Below, piece after piece: positions 7,983 through 17,300 of a stretch of DNA of 64,000 bases; the first letter of the stretch is position 1, and every line of letters starts with the position of its first letter. Made by a program: the position numbers and the translations under genes. Under the pieces are notes generated by a model. The model saw only the letters and a list, made by a program, of their open reading frames with translations, was not told the origin of the DNA and made no database searches. The stretch is from Clostridiaceae bacterium (GTDB lineage Bacteria > Bacillota > Clostridia > Lachnospirales > Lachnospiraceae), in assembly GCA_902362865.1 (NCBI GenBank), contig CABIYE010000007.1:1-64000 (forward strand), in the 5' to 3' direction.

Positions 7983-10157
7983 TTATGCTTTTACTTTAGC
8001 AGAAACACTCTTCGGCACCTTCAGGCTCTGGCTTTCCTTATAAGGACGGAATAACAGATACAAGAACCCAATCACGCAGAGAACTGCTACAACCGTTCCG
8101 ATTCCAAATGTTCCTGCCGTAAATACGCTTCCAATCTGATATACGCAGAGAGCTACGACATAAGCCAGCAACGTCTGATATCCAATCGCAAACCAGAACC
8201 ATTTTGCATTGTTCATCTCACGTTTAATTGCTCCCATCGCTGCAAAACACGGCGCGCAGAGAAGGTTAAATACAAGGAAGGAATATGCTGCAACCGGAGT
8301 CATTGCTCCTGCAAGCGTTCCCCAGATTTCAGCGCCGTCTTCTGCCACTTCGCTAAATCCATACAAAATACCAAAGGTTCCGACTACATTTTCTTTCGCT
8401 ACCAGTCCGGTAATCGCTGCTACTGCCGCTTTCCAGTCTCCCCAGCCAAGCGGAGCAAAAATCCATGCTACGGCAGAACCGATTGCTGCCAGAATACTGT
8501 TGTTCATATCTTCCACCATACCGAAGCTTCCGCCTTCTACGCCAAAGCTCTGTGCAAACCATACGAAAATGGTGGAAAGAAGGATAATTGTTCCCGCTTT
8601 CTTAATGAAAGACCATCCACGTTCCCATGTACTTCTGAGAACATTTCCAACAGTTGGCAGATGGTATGCCGGAAGTTCCATAACGAACGGCGCCGGATCT
8701 CCCGCAAACATCTTCGTCTTTTTCAAAATAATACCGGAACAAATAATTGCTGCAATACCTACAAAGTACGCACTTGGCGCTACCCATGCCGCTCCGTCAA
8801 ACAAAGCGCCTGCAATCAAAGCAATAATCGGAAGCTTTGCTCCACAGGGGATAAACGTCGTTGTCATAATCGTCATCTTGCGGTCTCTATCATTTTCAAT
8901 AGTTCTGGAAGCCATAACTCCCGGAACGCCACATCCTGTACCAATCAGCATCGGGATGAAGGACTTGCCTGATAAACCAAATTTACGGAAAATACGGTCC
9001 ATAATAAACGCGATACGTGCCATATATCCGCATCCTTCCAGGAATGCCAGGAAGAGGAACAGTACCAGCATCTGCGGCACAAACCCAAGAACAGCTCCTA
9101 CACCGCCGATAACACCGTCAACAATAAGTCCTGTCAGCCAGTCTGCGCATCCTACAGATTCCAAAGCTCCCTGCGCCGCCGGAAGAATCCACTCGCCAAA
9201 CAATGTATCATTGGTCCAGTCTGTCAGGATTGAGCCAACGGTCGTAACGGATACATAATAGACAAGAAACATTACAACTGCGAAAATCGGAAGCGCCAGA
9301 AAACGATTCGTTACAATGCTGTCAATCTTATCAGACAATGACATCTGCTTTTTCACACGCTTTTTATAACAATCTTCAATAATATTTCCTATGTAGTTAT
9401 AACGCTCACCTGTGATAATACTTTCCGCATCATCATCCATTTCTTTTTCACAGCTCACGATATCTTCTTCGATATGAGCCAGCAGCTCTTTGTCAAGCCC
9501 AAGGCTTTCCTGTACTTTCTCGTCACGCTCAAAAAGCTTTACGGCATACCAGCGTTCCATACTGGACTCCACGCGTCCGTAAATCGCCTCTTCGATATGA
9601 GCAATCGCATGCTCCACGGATCCTTCAAAGCTGTGGGCCGGCTGATTTTTCTTTCCCGCTTTCGCAATAGACACCGCTCTCTGCGCCAGTTGGTTAATTC
9701 CCTCGCCCTTTAAAGCAGAAATTTCCACAACCTTGCATCCAATATCCTTGCCAAGACGCTCCACATCCAGCACTTCACCATTCTTCCTTACCAGGTCCAT
9801 CATATTTACCGCAACGATAACCGGAATACCAAGTTCCGTAAGCTGCGTTGTCAGGTACAGATTCCTCTCCAGGTTCGTACCGTCAATAATATTAATGATA
9901 GCATCCGGTTTTTCACTAATCAAGAAGTTCCTGGATACAACTTCTTCCAGGGTATATGGAGACAGAGAATAAATTCCCGGAAGATCCACAAGCACTGCTT
10001 CTTCTCCCTTCGCTGTGTATCCTTTAATCTTTCCTTCCTTCTTCTCAACCGTTACTCCCGGCCAGTTACCCACAAACTGGTTCGAACCAGTCAGCGCATT
10101 GAACAATGTTGTCTTTCCACTATTCGGATTACCCGCAAGTGCAATTTTTACTTTCAT
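7983..10157 (-). CDS. feoB: Ferrous iron transport protein B
   Basis: Inner-membrane Fe(II) transporter with a cytoplasmic GTPase domain. The first 270 residues show G1 GNPNSGKTT, G3 DLPGIYSL, G4 NMMD and the helical GDI region; the remainder has the two Gate-type groups of membrane helices, including PMLIGTGCGVPGVMASRTIE and FIPCGAKLPII. Length (724) is normal. It is third in a feoA-feoA-feoB run. Control by the divergent DtxR-family repressor is likely. Confidence 0.96.
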   Translation of the reverse strand: MKVKIALAGNPNSGKTTLFNALTGSNQFVGNWPGVTVEKKEGKIKGYTAKGEEAVLVDLPGIYSLSPYTLEEVVSRNFLISEKPDAIINIIDGTNLERNLYLTTQLTELGIPVIVAVNMMDLVRKNGEVLDVERLGKDIGCKVVEISALKGEGINQLAQRAVSIAKAGKKNQPAHSFEGSVEHAIAHIEEAIYGRVESSMERWYAVKLFERDEKVQESLGLDKELLAHIEEDIVSCEKEMDDDAESIITGERYNYIGNIIEDCYKKRVKKQMSLSDKIDSIVTNRFLALPIFAVVMFLVYYVSVTTVGSILTDWTNDTLFGEWILPAAQGALESVGCADWLTGLIVDGVIGGVGAVLGFVPQMLVLFLFLAFLEGCGYMARIAFIMDRIFRKFGLSGKSFIPMLIGTGCGVPGVMASRTIENDRDRKMTIMTTTFIPCGAKLPIIALIAGALFDGAAWVAPSAYFVGIAAIICSGIILKKTKMFAGDPAPFVMELPAYHLPTVGNVLRSTWERGWSFIKKAGTIILLSTIFVWFAQSFGVEGGSFGMVEDMNNSILAAIGSAVAWIFAPLGWGDWKAAVAAITGLVAKENVVGTFGILYGFSEVAEDGAEIWGTLAGAMTPVAAYSFLVFNLLCAPCFAAMGAIKREMNNAKWFWFAIGYQTLLAYVVALCVYQIGSVFTAGTFGIGTVVAVLCVIGFLYLLFRPYKESQSLKVPKSVSAKVKA

Positions 10158-10228
10158 AGTTCACCCTCTCTTCCTAAATAATATATGTATAACTGTTTTT
10201 AGTTTTGGCTAACCTTTTGTCAAAAAAA

Positions 10229-10450
10229 TTATTGTACTTCTACCATTTCTGCATCTGCTTTTCTGAGAGACAATTCATAGCCTCTGACAGTTACTTCTAC
10301 CGGATCGCCAAGCGGTGCTACTTTTCTTATGTATATCTCCACATTTTTTGTAATTCCCATATCCATAATCCTGCGCTTTACCGCTCCTTCTCCGTGAATT
10401 TTCACAACTTTTACGGTCTGCCCGCACTTCGCCTCTTTCAACGTAGCCAT
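10229..10450 (-). CDS. feoA: Ferrous iron transport protein A
   Basis: A 73-residue SH3-like protein that assists FeoB. KRRIMDMGITKNVEIYIRKV and APLGDPVEVTVRGYELSLRK match FeoA. The start is preceded by GGAGGAAGAT. The next gene is feoB 71 bases downstream, and a second FeoA-like gene lies 13 bases upstream, a tandem arrangement common in Clostridia. Confidence 0.92.
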   Translation of the reverse strand: MATLKEAKCGQTVKVVKIHGEGAVKRRIMDMGITKNVEIYIRKVAPLGDPVEVTVRGYELSLRKADAEMVEVQ

Positions 10451-10463
10451 CTTATCTTCCTCC

Positions 10464-10676
10464 TCATATCATGATTTTACTCGCCATTTCCTTGCTGATT
10501 GCCACACGTGAATCCTTCACCTTTACAATCAGATTCCCATTAATCTCTGATACGATAGTGACAAATCCACCCATTACAAATCCCAGGCTTTCCAAAAAAC
10601 GTCTGGTTTCTTCCTTCCCGCCGATTTTCCTGATCTGTATCTCACGACCGGTTTCAGCCATTGTTAAAGGCATCAT
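10464..10676 (-). CDS. FeoA-domain protein (first gene of feo operon)
   Basis: A 70-residue second FeoA paralogue: RRFLESLGFVMGGFVTIVSE followed by NLIVKVKDSRVAISKEMA is the FeoA SH3 pattern. The start at 10676 follows AGGTGGG; a further Met 12 codons upstream sits in AT-rich leader and is less likely. It is the promoter-proximal gene of the feo operon. Confidence 0.85.
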   Translation of the reverse strand: MMPLTMAETGREIQIRKIGGKEETRRFLESLGFVMGGFVTIVSEINGNLIVKVKDSRVAISKEMASKIMI

Positions 10677-10728
10677 AACCCACCTGCTTTCGTTTTTAAT
10701 AAATATTATCATTTATTTTATTACAGTA

Positions 10729-10760
10729 GTTAGTATATGCTTACTTTCATTGCATGTCAA
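10729..10760 (-). promoter_or_regulatory. feo operon promoter with overlapping dyad operator
   Basis: On the minus strand, TTGACA (10755-10760), 17 bases, TATACT (10732-10737) is a near-perfect promoter. An imperfect 16-base dyad, GTTAGTATATGCTTAC (10729-10744, 12 of 16 symmetric), covers the -10 box and is a good candidate operator for the divergent DtxR-family protein; that assignment is inference. Confidence 0.6.
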
Positions 10761-10808
10761 TAACCTTTATTGATAATTTTTTTCAATTTCAAAGATGGAT
10801 TTATGGGC

Positions 10809-10837
10809 TTGAGTTTCGCAAAAAGAACTGTTACAAT
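10809..10837 (+). promoter_or_regulatory. Promoter of the DtxR-family gene
   Basis: TTGAGT (10809-10814), 17 bases, TACAAT (10832-10837), followed by AAGGAAGGAG in front of the start at 10879. Confidence 0.5.
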
Positions 10838-10878
10838 ATAAGAAATATCAGATTAACTCCACAAAGGAAGGAGATAAC

Positions 10879-11250
10879 ATGCGTCACAACAGATCTTCAG
10901 AAGATTATTTAGAAACGATACTTATATTAAGTAAAAAACTTCCGGTCGTCCGCTCTATTGACATTGCGACCGAATTAAACTTTTCAAAGCCAAGCGTCAG
11001 CGTTGCTATGAAACACTTACGTGAAAACGAATGCATCGAAGTAAACCCTTCTGGTTTTATCACATTAACGAAAAAGGGAAAAGAAATCGCAAACAGCGTT
11101 TATGAACGCCACCAGGTGCTTTCTGACTGGCTTATTTCTCTTGGCGTCGATCCCAAGATAGCCACCGAGGATGCCTGCGAGATGGAACATCAAATCAGTG
11201 ATGAAAGTTTTCAGGCTATGAAAAGATTTATACATGAACATTCTTCATAA
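10879..11250 (+). CDS. DtxR/MntR-family metal-dependent regulator
   Basis: A 123-residue cytoplasmic repressor. The N-terminal winged helix (SEDYLETILILSKKLPVVRS, then LNFSKPSVSVAMKHL) and dimerisation/metal-binding helices with YERHQVLSDWL and EDACEMEHQIS match the MntR/IdeR family; Glu, His and Cys residues of the usual metal site are present. There is no SH3 domain, so it is of the short MntR-like type. It diverges from the feo operon, so iron- or manganese-dependent repression of feo is the natural prediction. AAGGAAGGAG precedes the start. Confidence 0.85.
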   Translation: MRHNRSSEDYLETILILSKKLPVVRSIDIATELNFSKPSVSVAMKHLRENECIEVNPSGFITLTKKGKEIANSVYERHQVLSDWLISLGVDPKIATEDACEMEHQISDESFQAMKRFIHEHSS

Positions 11251-11274
11251 GAAATTATTGATTCTGAGCTATTT

Positions 11275-11301
11275 AAGGGGCTGCCTTGGCAGCCCCTTTG
11301 T
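11275..11301 (+). terminator. Terminator between convergent genes
   Basis: GGGGCTGCC (11277-11285) and GGCAGCCCC (11288-11296) with a TT loop, followed by TTTGTT on the plus strand. It may also end the large minus-strand operon, whose last stop codon is 16 bases away. Confidence 0.75.
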
Positions 11302-11316
11302 TATCTTATCTCTTAT

Positions 11317-14300
11317 TTAATTCCCGGCCGTTTCAAATTTCTCTTTGAATCTCATAATAATTGTCGCACACTCTGCACGACTCGCATTTCCCTGCGGATC
11401 GAGGCGATAGGTAACGCCGTCATCATTTACTTTTCCTTCAATGATTCCATTTCCTACTGCCCATTTCATAGCGTCTTCTGCAAATTCACTTACCTGAACC
11501 GCATCTTTATAGTTGCTAATGTCTGCAGGTGCATCCGACTTATAGCCCTTGTAATTCACATAGCGGTACATCATCACTGCCATCTGTTCGCGGTTGATAT
11601 AGTCAGAAGGTCCGAACAGACCGGAATCTGTATAACCCGTAACTACACCTGTCTGAGCGGCCCAGAGAATTGCGTCCGTATACCATTCTCCTTTCTGTAC
11701 ATCCGGGAACCTGGTTGTATAATCCACCTTTGGCGTGCCATTCATTCTGTAAAGAATCATAGCAAACTGCGCACGCGCCAGCACATCATATGGCCCGAAA
11801 TGCGTATTGTTAAGTCCAGTCATAATCTGATTTTCATACACATAGGTCACATAATCCACAAACCAATCCTGCTCATTTACATCAAGAAATGGAAGCTTTT
11901 TCGCAGCGTCTTTCAATTCCTGAAGTTTTGCTTCTGCATCTGCCAGAGTCTGATAATTCGTTACCTTCTCTTTCGCTTTCTCTGATAATGCATCGTACGC
12001 TTTCCGTGCATCCGTAATCGCTGCTTCACTTTCCAGTGTTACTTCGCCGATTGCCGCGATTTTTTTCACCACCGCTGCCGCTTCATCTCCGACCGTGTCT
12101 TTTACGGTAATTTTGCAGTGCGCTTTTCTTCCATTAGCGGTTTCTGCTGTAATTGTCGCTTCTCCCTTTTCTACTGCTGTTACCGTTCCCTGTGCATCGA
12201 CTGTCGCTGCATTTTCATTATCACTTATCCAGGTTATTGACTTATCGGTTGCATTTTCCGGTAAGACCGTAACCTCCAACTTCTGCGTCGTTCCTTTTTC
12301 CATAGAAAGAGTCTCCGGTCTTACGGTAAGTCCCGTTACAGGAACCTCTTTCACAGGAGCTTCTTTTACAGTAACCCGGCAATACGCACTGCTTGCAGAC
12401 AGCTTTCCTTCTGCCGTATAGTAACGGGCGGAAACTACATATGTACCAGCCTTATCAAATGTTACCGCAAATTTTCCTTCAGAATCAACGGTGATATCGT
12501 TTCTATAATCCTCTTCCGTAACTGTCTCTGCGCCGTCTTTCCCTACATAAACCTTAGCATATCCGCCATCCGCATCGTAGCATGGACCATTCTGCGGCGT
12601 ATGCATAGAGCCTGTGTACAGATATGTAAATTCTACCGGCTCGCCTGTCTCTGCCGTTTTCTCCCAGGTTTCATCGGCTCCTTTTTCCGTATACCCGCTT
12701 CCTTCGGTAAATTCTCCGAAGAAACCGTACGCAGTGTATCCAAAACTGCCCCAGTCTCCATCTGCACCGTAGAAGGTATATACCTTTCCTTCCTCTGCCT
12801 GGCACTTAGCGCTTACATCCGGGAGATCAATTCCTCCTGAAACACATAAATTATCTGCTCCCCAGTCAAACAAACTGTTAATCCATCCGGCAGAAGCAAT
12901 ATCTACCTGCGCAAGCTCTTCTTCCATACCACGGTCTTTCATTGCCTGCAAAAGAAGATGTAGCGGTGTGATATAATCCACATCATCCGGTGCTCCCTTA
13001 AGCCCGTAAGAAGCAAAGGATGGAATCTCATGCTTGTTCAGCGTTACTTTCGTCAAGGGAACTTCTGTCTGTGTCTTTCCCTCCGCTCTGACATAGCAGG
13101 TAATATTATCATTTTTCTGAAGCTCTTTTAATGCAGCTTCCGCATCTGTCAGCACGGTATAGTTTGTAACCCTTGCCTGTCCGTTTTGTGACAATGCGTC
13201 ATAAGCCGCCCGCGCTTCTTTAATCGCAGTTTCGCTGTCCAGCGTCACTTCCCCGATTGCTTCAATTTTCTCGATGACAGCCGCCGCTTCATCTCCTGCA
13301 GTATCTTTCACCGTAATTTTACAATATGCACTGCTTGCAGACAGCATTCCTTCTGCCGTATAGTAACGGGCAGAAACCACATACGTACCAGCCTTATCAA
13401 ATGTTACCGCAAATTTTCCTTCAGAATCGACGGTGATATCGTTTCTATAATCCTCTTCCGTAACTGTCTCTGCGCCGTCTTTCCCTACATAAACCTTAGC
13501 ATATCCGCCATCCGCATCGTAGCATGGACCATTCTGCGGCGTATGCATAGAGCTTGTGTACAGATACGTAAATTCTACCGGCTCGCCGGTTTCTGCTGTT
13601 TTCTCCCAGGTTTCATCAGCTCCCTTTTCCGTGTAGCCGCTGCCTTCGGTAAATTCTCCGAAGAAACCGTACGCAGTGTATCCAAAACTGCCCCAGTCTC
13701 CGTCTGCGCCGTAGAAGGTATATACCTTTCCTTCCTCTGCCTGGCACTTGGAACTTACATCCGGGAGATCAATTCCTCCTGAAACGCAGAGATTATCTGC
13801 TCCCCAGTCAAACAGACTGTTAATCCATCCGGCAGAAGCAATATCTACCTGCGCAAGCTCTTCTTCCATACCACGGTCTTTCATTGCCTGCAAAAGAAGA
13901 TGCAGCGGCGTGATATAATCCATATCATCCGGTGCTCCCTTAAGCCCATAAGAAGCAAAGGATGGAATCTCATGCTTGTTCAGCGTTACTTTCGTCAGCG
14001 GAACTTCTGTCTGGGTCTTTCCCTCCGCTCTGACATAACAGGTAATATTATCATTTTTCTGAAGTTCTTTTAATGCAGCTTCCGCATCCGTCAGCACAGC
14101 AGCGTAATCCGCAATCTTCGCCTGACTGTCTTCTGGCAGTGCATCATAAGCCGCCCTTGCCTCTTTGATTGCCGCTTCGCTGTCCAGCGTTACTTCCCCG
14201 ATTGCTTCAATCTTGTCAATAACGGCCGCTTCTTCCTCCGACACAATCTGTAACTGAATCGCTGTCATCGGCGCCGTATACTCGACTCCTGTCTCTCCGT

Positions 14301-17300
14301 CTTTATTCTGATACAGAACATGTTCATATGTAATCGGGAAGTCTGTATCTGTCTCCTGAAGCGCTTCCTCAGAATAAGAAACCGCTCTTGTAATATCCCT
14401 CGTTGTTCCATTCGTATAGGTCGCGGTTACCTGCATTCCTGTCGGATCAAAAGCATCTCCGATTTTATACGCTGTTTTATCCGGCAGCTTTGTCACTTCA
14501 ATTTTCTGGATTGTTGCTCCCAGCGCCATCATGTGATTCGAGTCATTTCGGAAATACAGCGTTCCATACTCATCCGCAATCGGTGTACACAGCGCGTATT
14601 GCGCCTGCGCCCCGGAAGGGGTAAATAACACATAGGCTGTGTCATAGGTGATATCCTTGTTGGTTTCCTGCGTTACCTCTGCCGCCTCGGTCTGTCCCGG
14701 CTGATCGGAAATCACACGGAGCTTTCCAGGCGTATAATTGTCAAAGAAGTAAACATATACCTTTCCGGTTCCTTCCGTATCATATGCAGTGGTCAGCAGG
14801 CCGCTTGTCTGCGGATAGCCCTGTGTAGGAACCGAGTAAGCAGTCTCCATGGAAGCAAGATCGATAACTGCTATATTATGGCCGCTATATGCACCGAACT
14901 GGCTGCTTCCGGCAACGCCCACATAAGCTCTTCCATTGTATACCGTTGGAGTGGAGGTACTCATGGACGCAGTAGAAGTTCCATTCTCAAGCTTCACATA
15001 CTTCAGAGAATCTTCTTTAAAAGTTCCGTCTTCATTTACAGAAATACGATAGAAATATCCGCCCTTTGTTGTGAAATAGTAATCGTAAGTCGGATTCTCT
15101 CCTTCGCAGTCATAAGTAATGTTGCTTCTTAAATCTCCCACATGAGGAAGCTGTATGTCATCCAGCACCTTTCCTGTCTTTGGGTGGATGGAAAGCACAT
15201 GGGCATAACCGATGGTGTAACCACTCTCGCCATCGTCCGTTCCCACCAGCATAAATTCATCCGAATTATAGGAGCCTGCCCAATAATAGCCTCCGGCCTG
15301 TGTGTGCGTCCAGGAAGCTGTCTTTTCCTCAAATCCATCTTCCGGATCTTCGTCCGCCACAGAAAGACACACATAATTAGCATCCTTTGTTTCATTGTTC
15401 CAGAAACCAGTATAAACATATCCATCCTTATAAGTAATCGTACTATTCGGCTGTCCTCCCAAATCATCCGTATATACCCACAGAGATTCCAGCGTCTTTG
15501 CGTCAAATGCCTGCACTTTTCCGCCTGACAGACCTACGAATACCATGCCGCCGCCATAGGTTGGAGGCTGGATGGAAAAAGAAGATTTTGCCACCAGCTT
15601 ATCCGGACTGGTAAGAACCACTTCTCCGGTAAGGGTATCCATCTTGTAAATGTGTTCATTATCATAAGTGTACAGATACCCGTCCACCAGAATCGGATTC
15701 CCGCAATATCCGGTAAATGCCGTTTTGTTTGCCCAATACAGTACGGTATCCTCTGCCTGGATCGGAGTATTGGCACTAATAATTCCATTATTATTCTCAT
15801 CTCGCAGAGACGGCCATACCGCCTCCAACTCTTCCGGCTTTTGGGCTGCAGTCGCAGCCATCGTCACAGAAATCTGTACCGGACCGCTGCCCGCTTCTAC
15901 CTTGTAATCCGTCACTTTCTGTGACACATAGCCATTTGCTGTCACCGTATAGGTATACGGCACTCCCGGCATCAGCCTGAATACCCCATTTTCCGCAAAA
16001 ACCGGTTCATTATTTAACTGGCTGACAACAAAAAAAATCGGCTCCGGCTTCTCCGCCGTCTCATCCGCGGCATCATCAAAATCTACCCGGAATGTTACGT
16101 CCACAGGATTCTGTTTCTTTAAAACAAGACGGTATACCGAAGATTCTGTATCCTCATTCGTATGACAGATTCGGATTTCTTTCGTTTCTTCCTCTTTTGA
16201 TGTATCCAGGCTGAATTCTAACTCTGAAAGATCTTCATATCTCACTCCGTCAGCCACAGCATAGTATCCGCCGTCATATTCTGTCGCAGACTGCTCATTT
16301 GTAAAATGTGCATTAACCGTAATTTTCTCAGCGGATGCCGGGAGCACTGCATAATAATCTGTAATATCCCGGTCAAATTCCAGAGCTTCACCGTCCTTAT
16401 CACAAAAAGCTATGGATTCATTTTCTATAGATGCCTCCATAGACCTTAGATGAAGCGAACGTACCAGATCCAGGACATAATCCTGATAATATGTAACATC
16501 TCCACTGGTTTTAAATACATGAAGTGTTATCGTATTGCCATACCCGCCGGCTCTGATAACATTCAAAACGGATGTCGCGGAGCCGCTTTCATCTACGACA
16601 TATCTAAGTCGTGTATTGGCAAGTACACCATTAGTAGAAGCTACCGTTGTCTGTTTTCTATATACCGCATCCACAGTATATCCGTCTGCGGGCGTCGCCT
16701 GCGCATAAAAAGCAGATAACGCATCGGATACGGTATAGCGGTACTGCCAGATATCCGCACTGAATTCCTTATCAGCACTGAACGGCTTACGGGTTGTTTT
16801 ATTAGAATTATCGTATGCGGCAAAATCAGAAATTCCTTCAACTACTTCTGGCGCCGCCACTGAAATACTTGTTCCTGCTTCTGCGGTAAATTCTGCTCTT
16901 GTATGATAGTTTTCCTGTACCGTTCCTACATAATAGTAGTTTTCTCCCGGAATCAGTTCATAGGTACTTCCTTCCTTTGGAGATACCAGATTATCATTGG
17001 CATTGAAAATCTCTGCCGTTACTCCTTCTTCCATGGTAAGAGTAACCTCTGCCGCCGCAATCTTATTTACCGTAAATGTATAGGTGTTCTTTTGTCCGTC
17101 TTTATAAGAGACGCGGACGGAAAAAGTATTCTCGCCATCCTGCAATTTTACCCGGTTGCCGGATTCTTTCTGCACAGCATCTACAGAAATGGTATAACCC
17201 TCTTCCCCATAAGGAGAAGTCTCTACCTCAATGACGCTATCAATTGTATTCAGCGTATACTCTGTCTGTGTAGCAGAAAAATCCGTTAAAAGAGAAGTTC

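Noticed and set aside
8209..9258. 349-codon frame on the plus strand
   Set aside because: It is antisense to feoB, low-complexity in Ile/Ala/Pro, and has no family resemblance or ribosome site.
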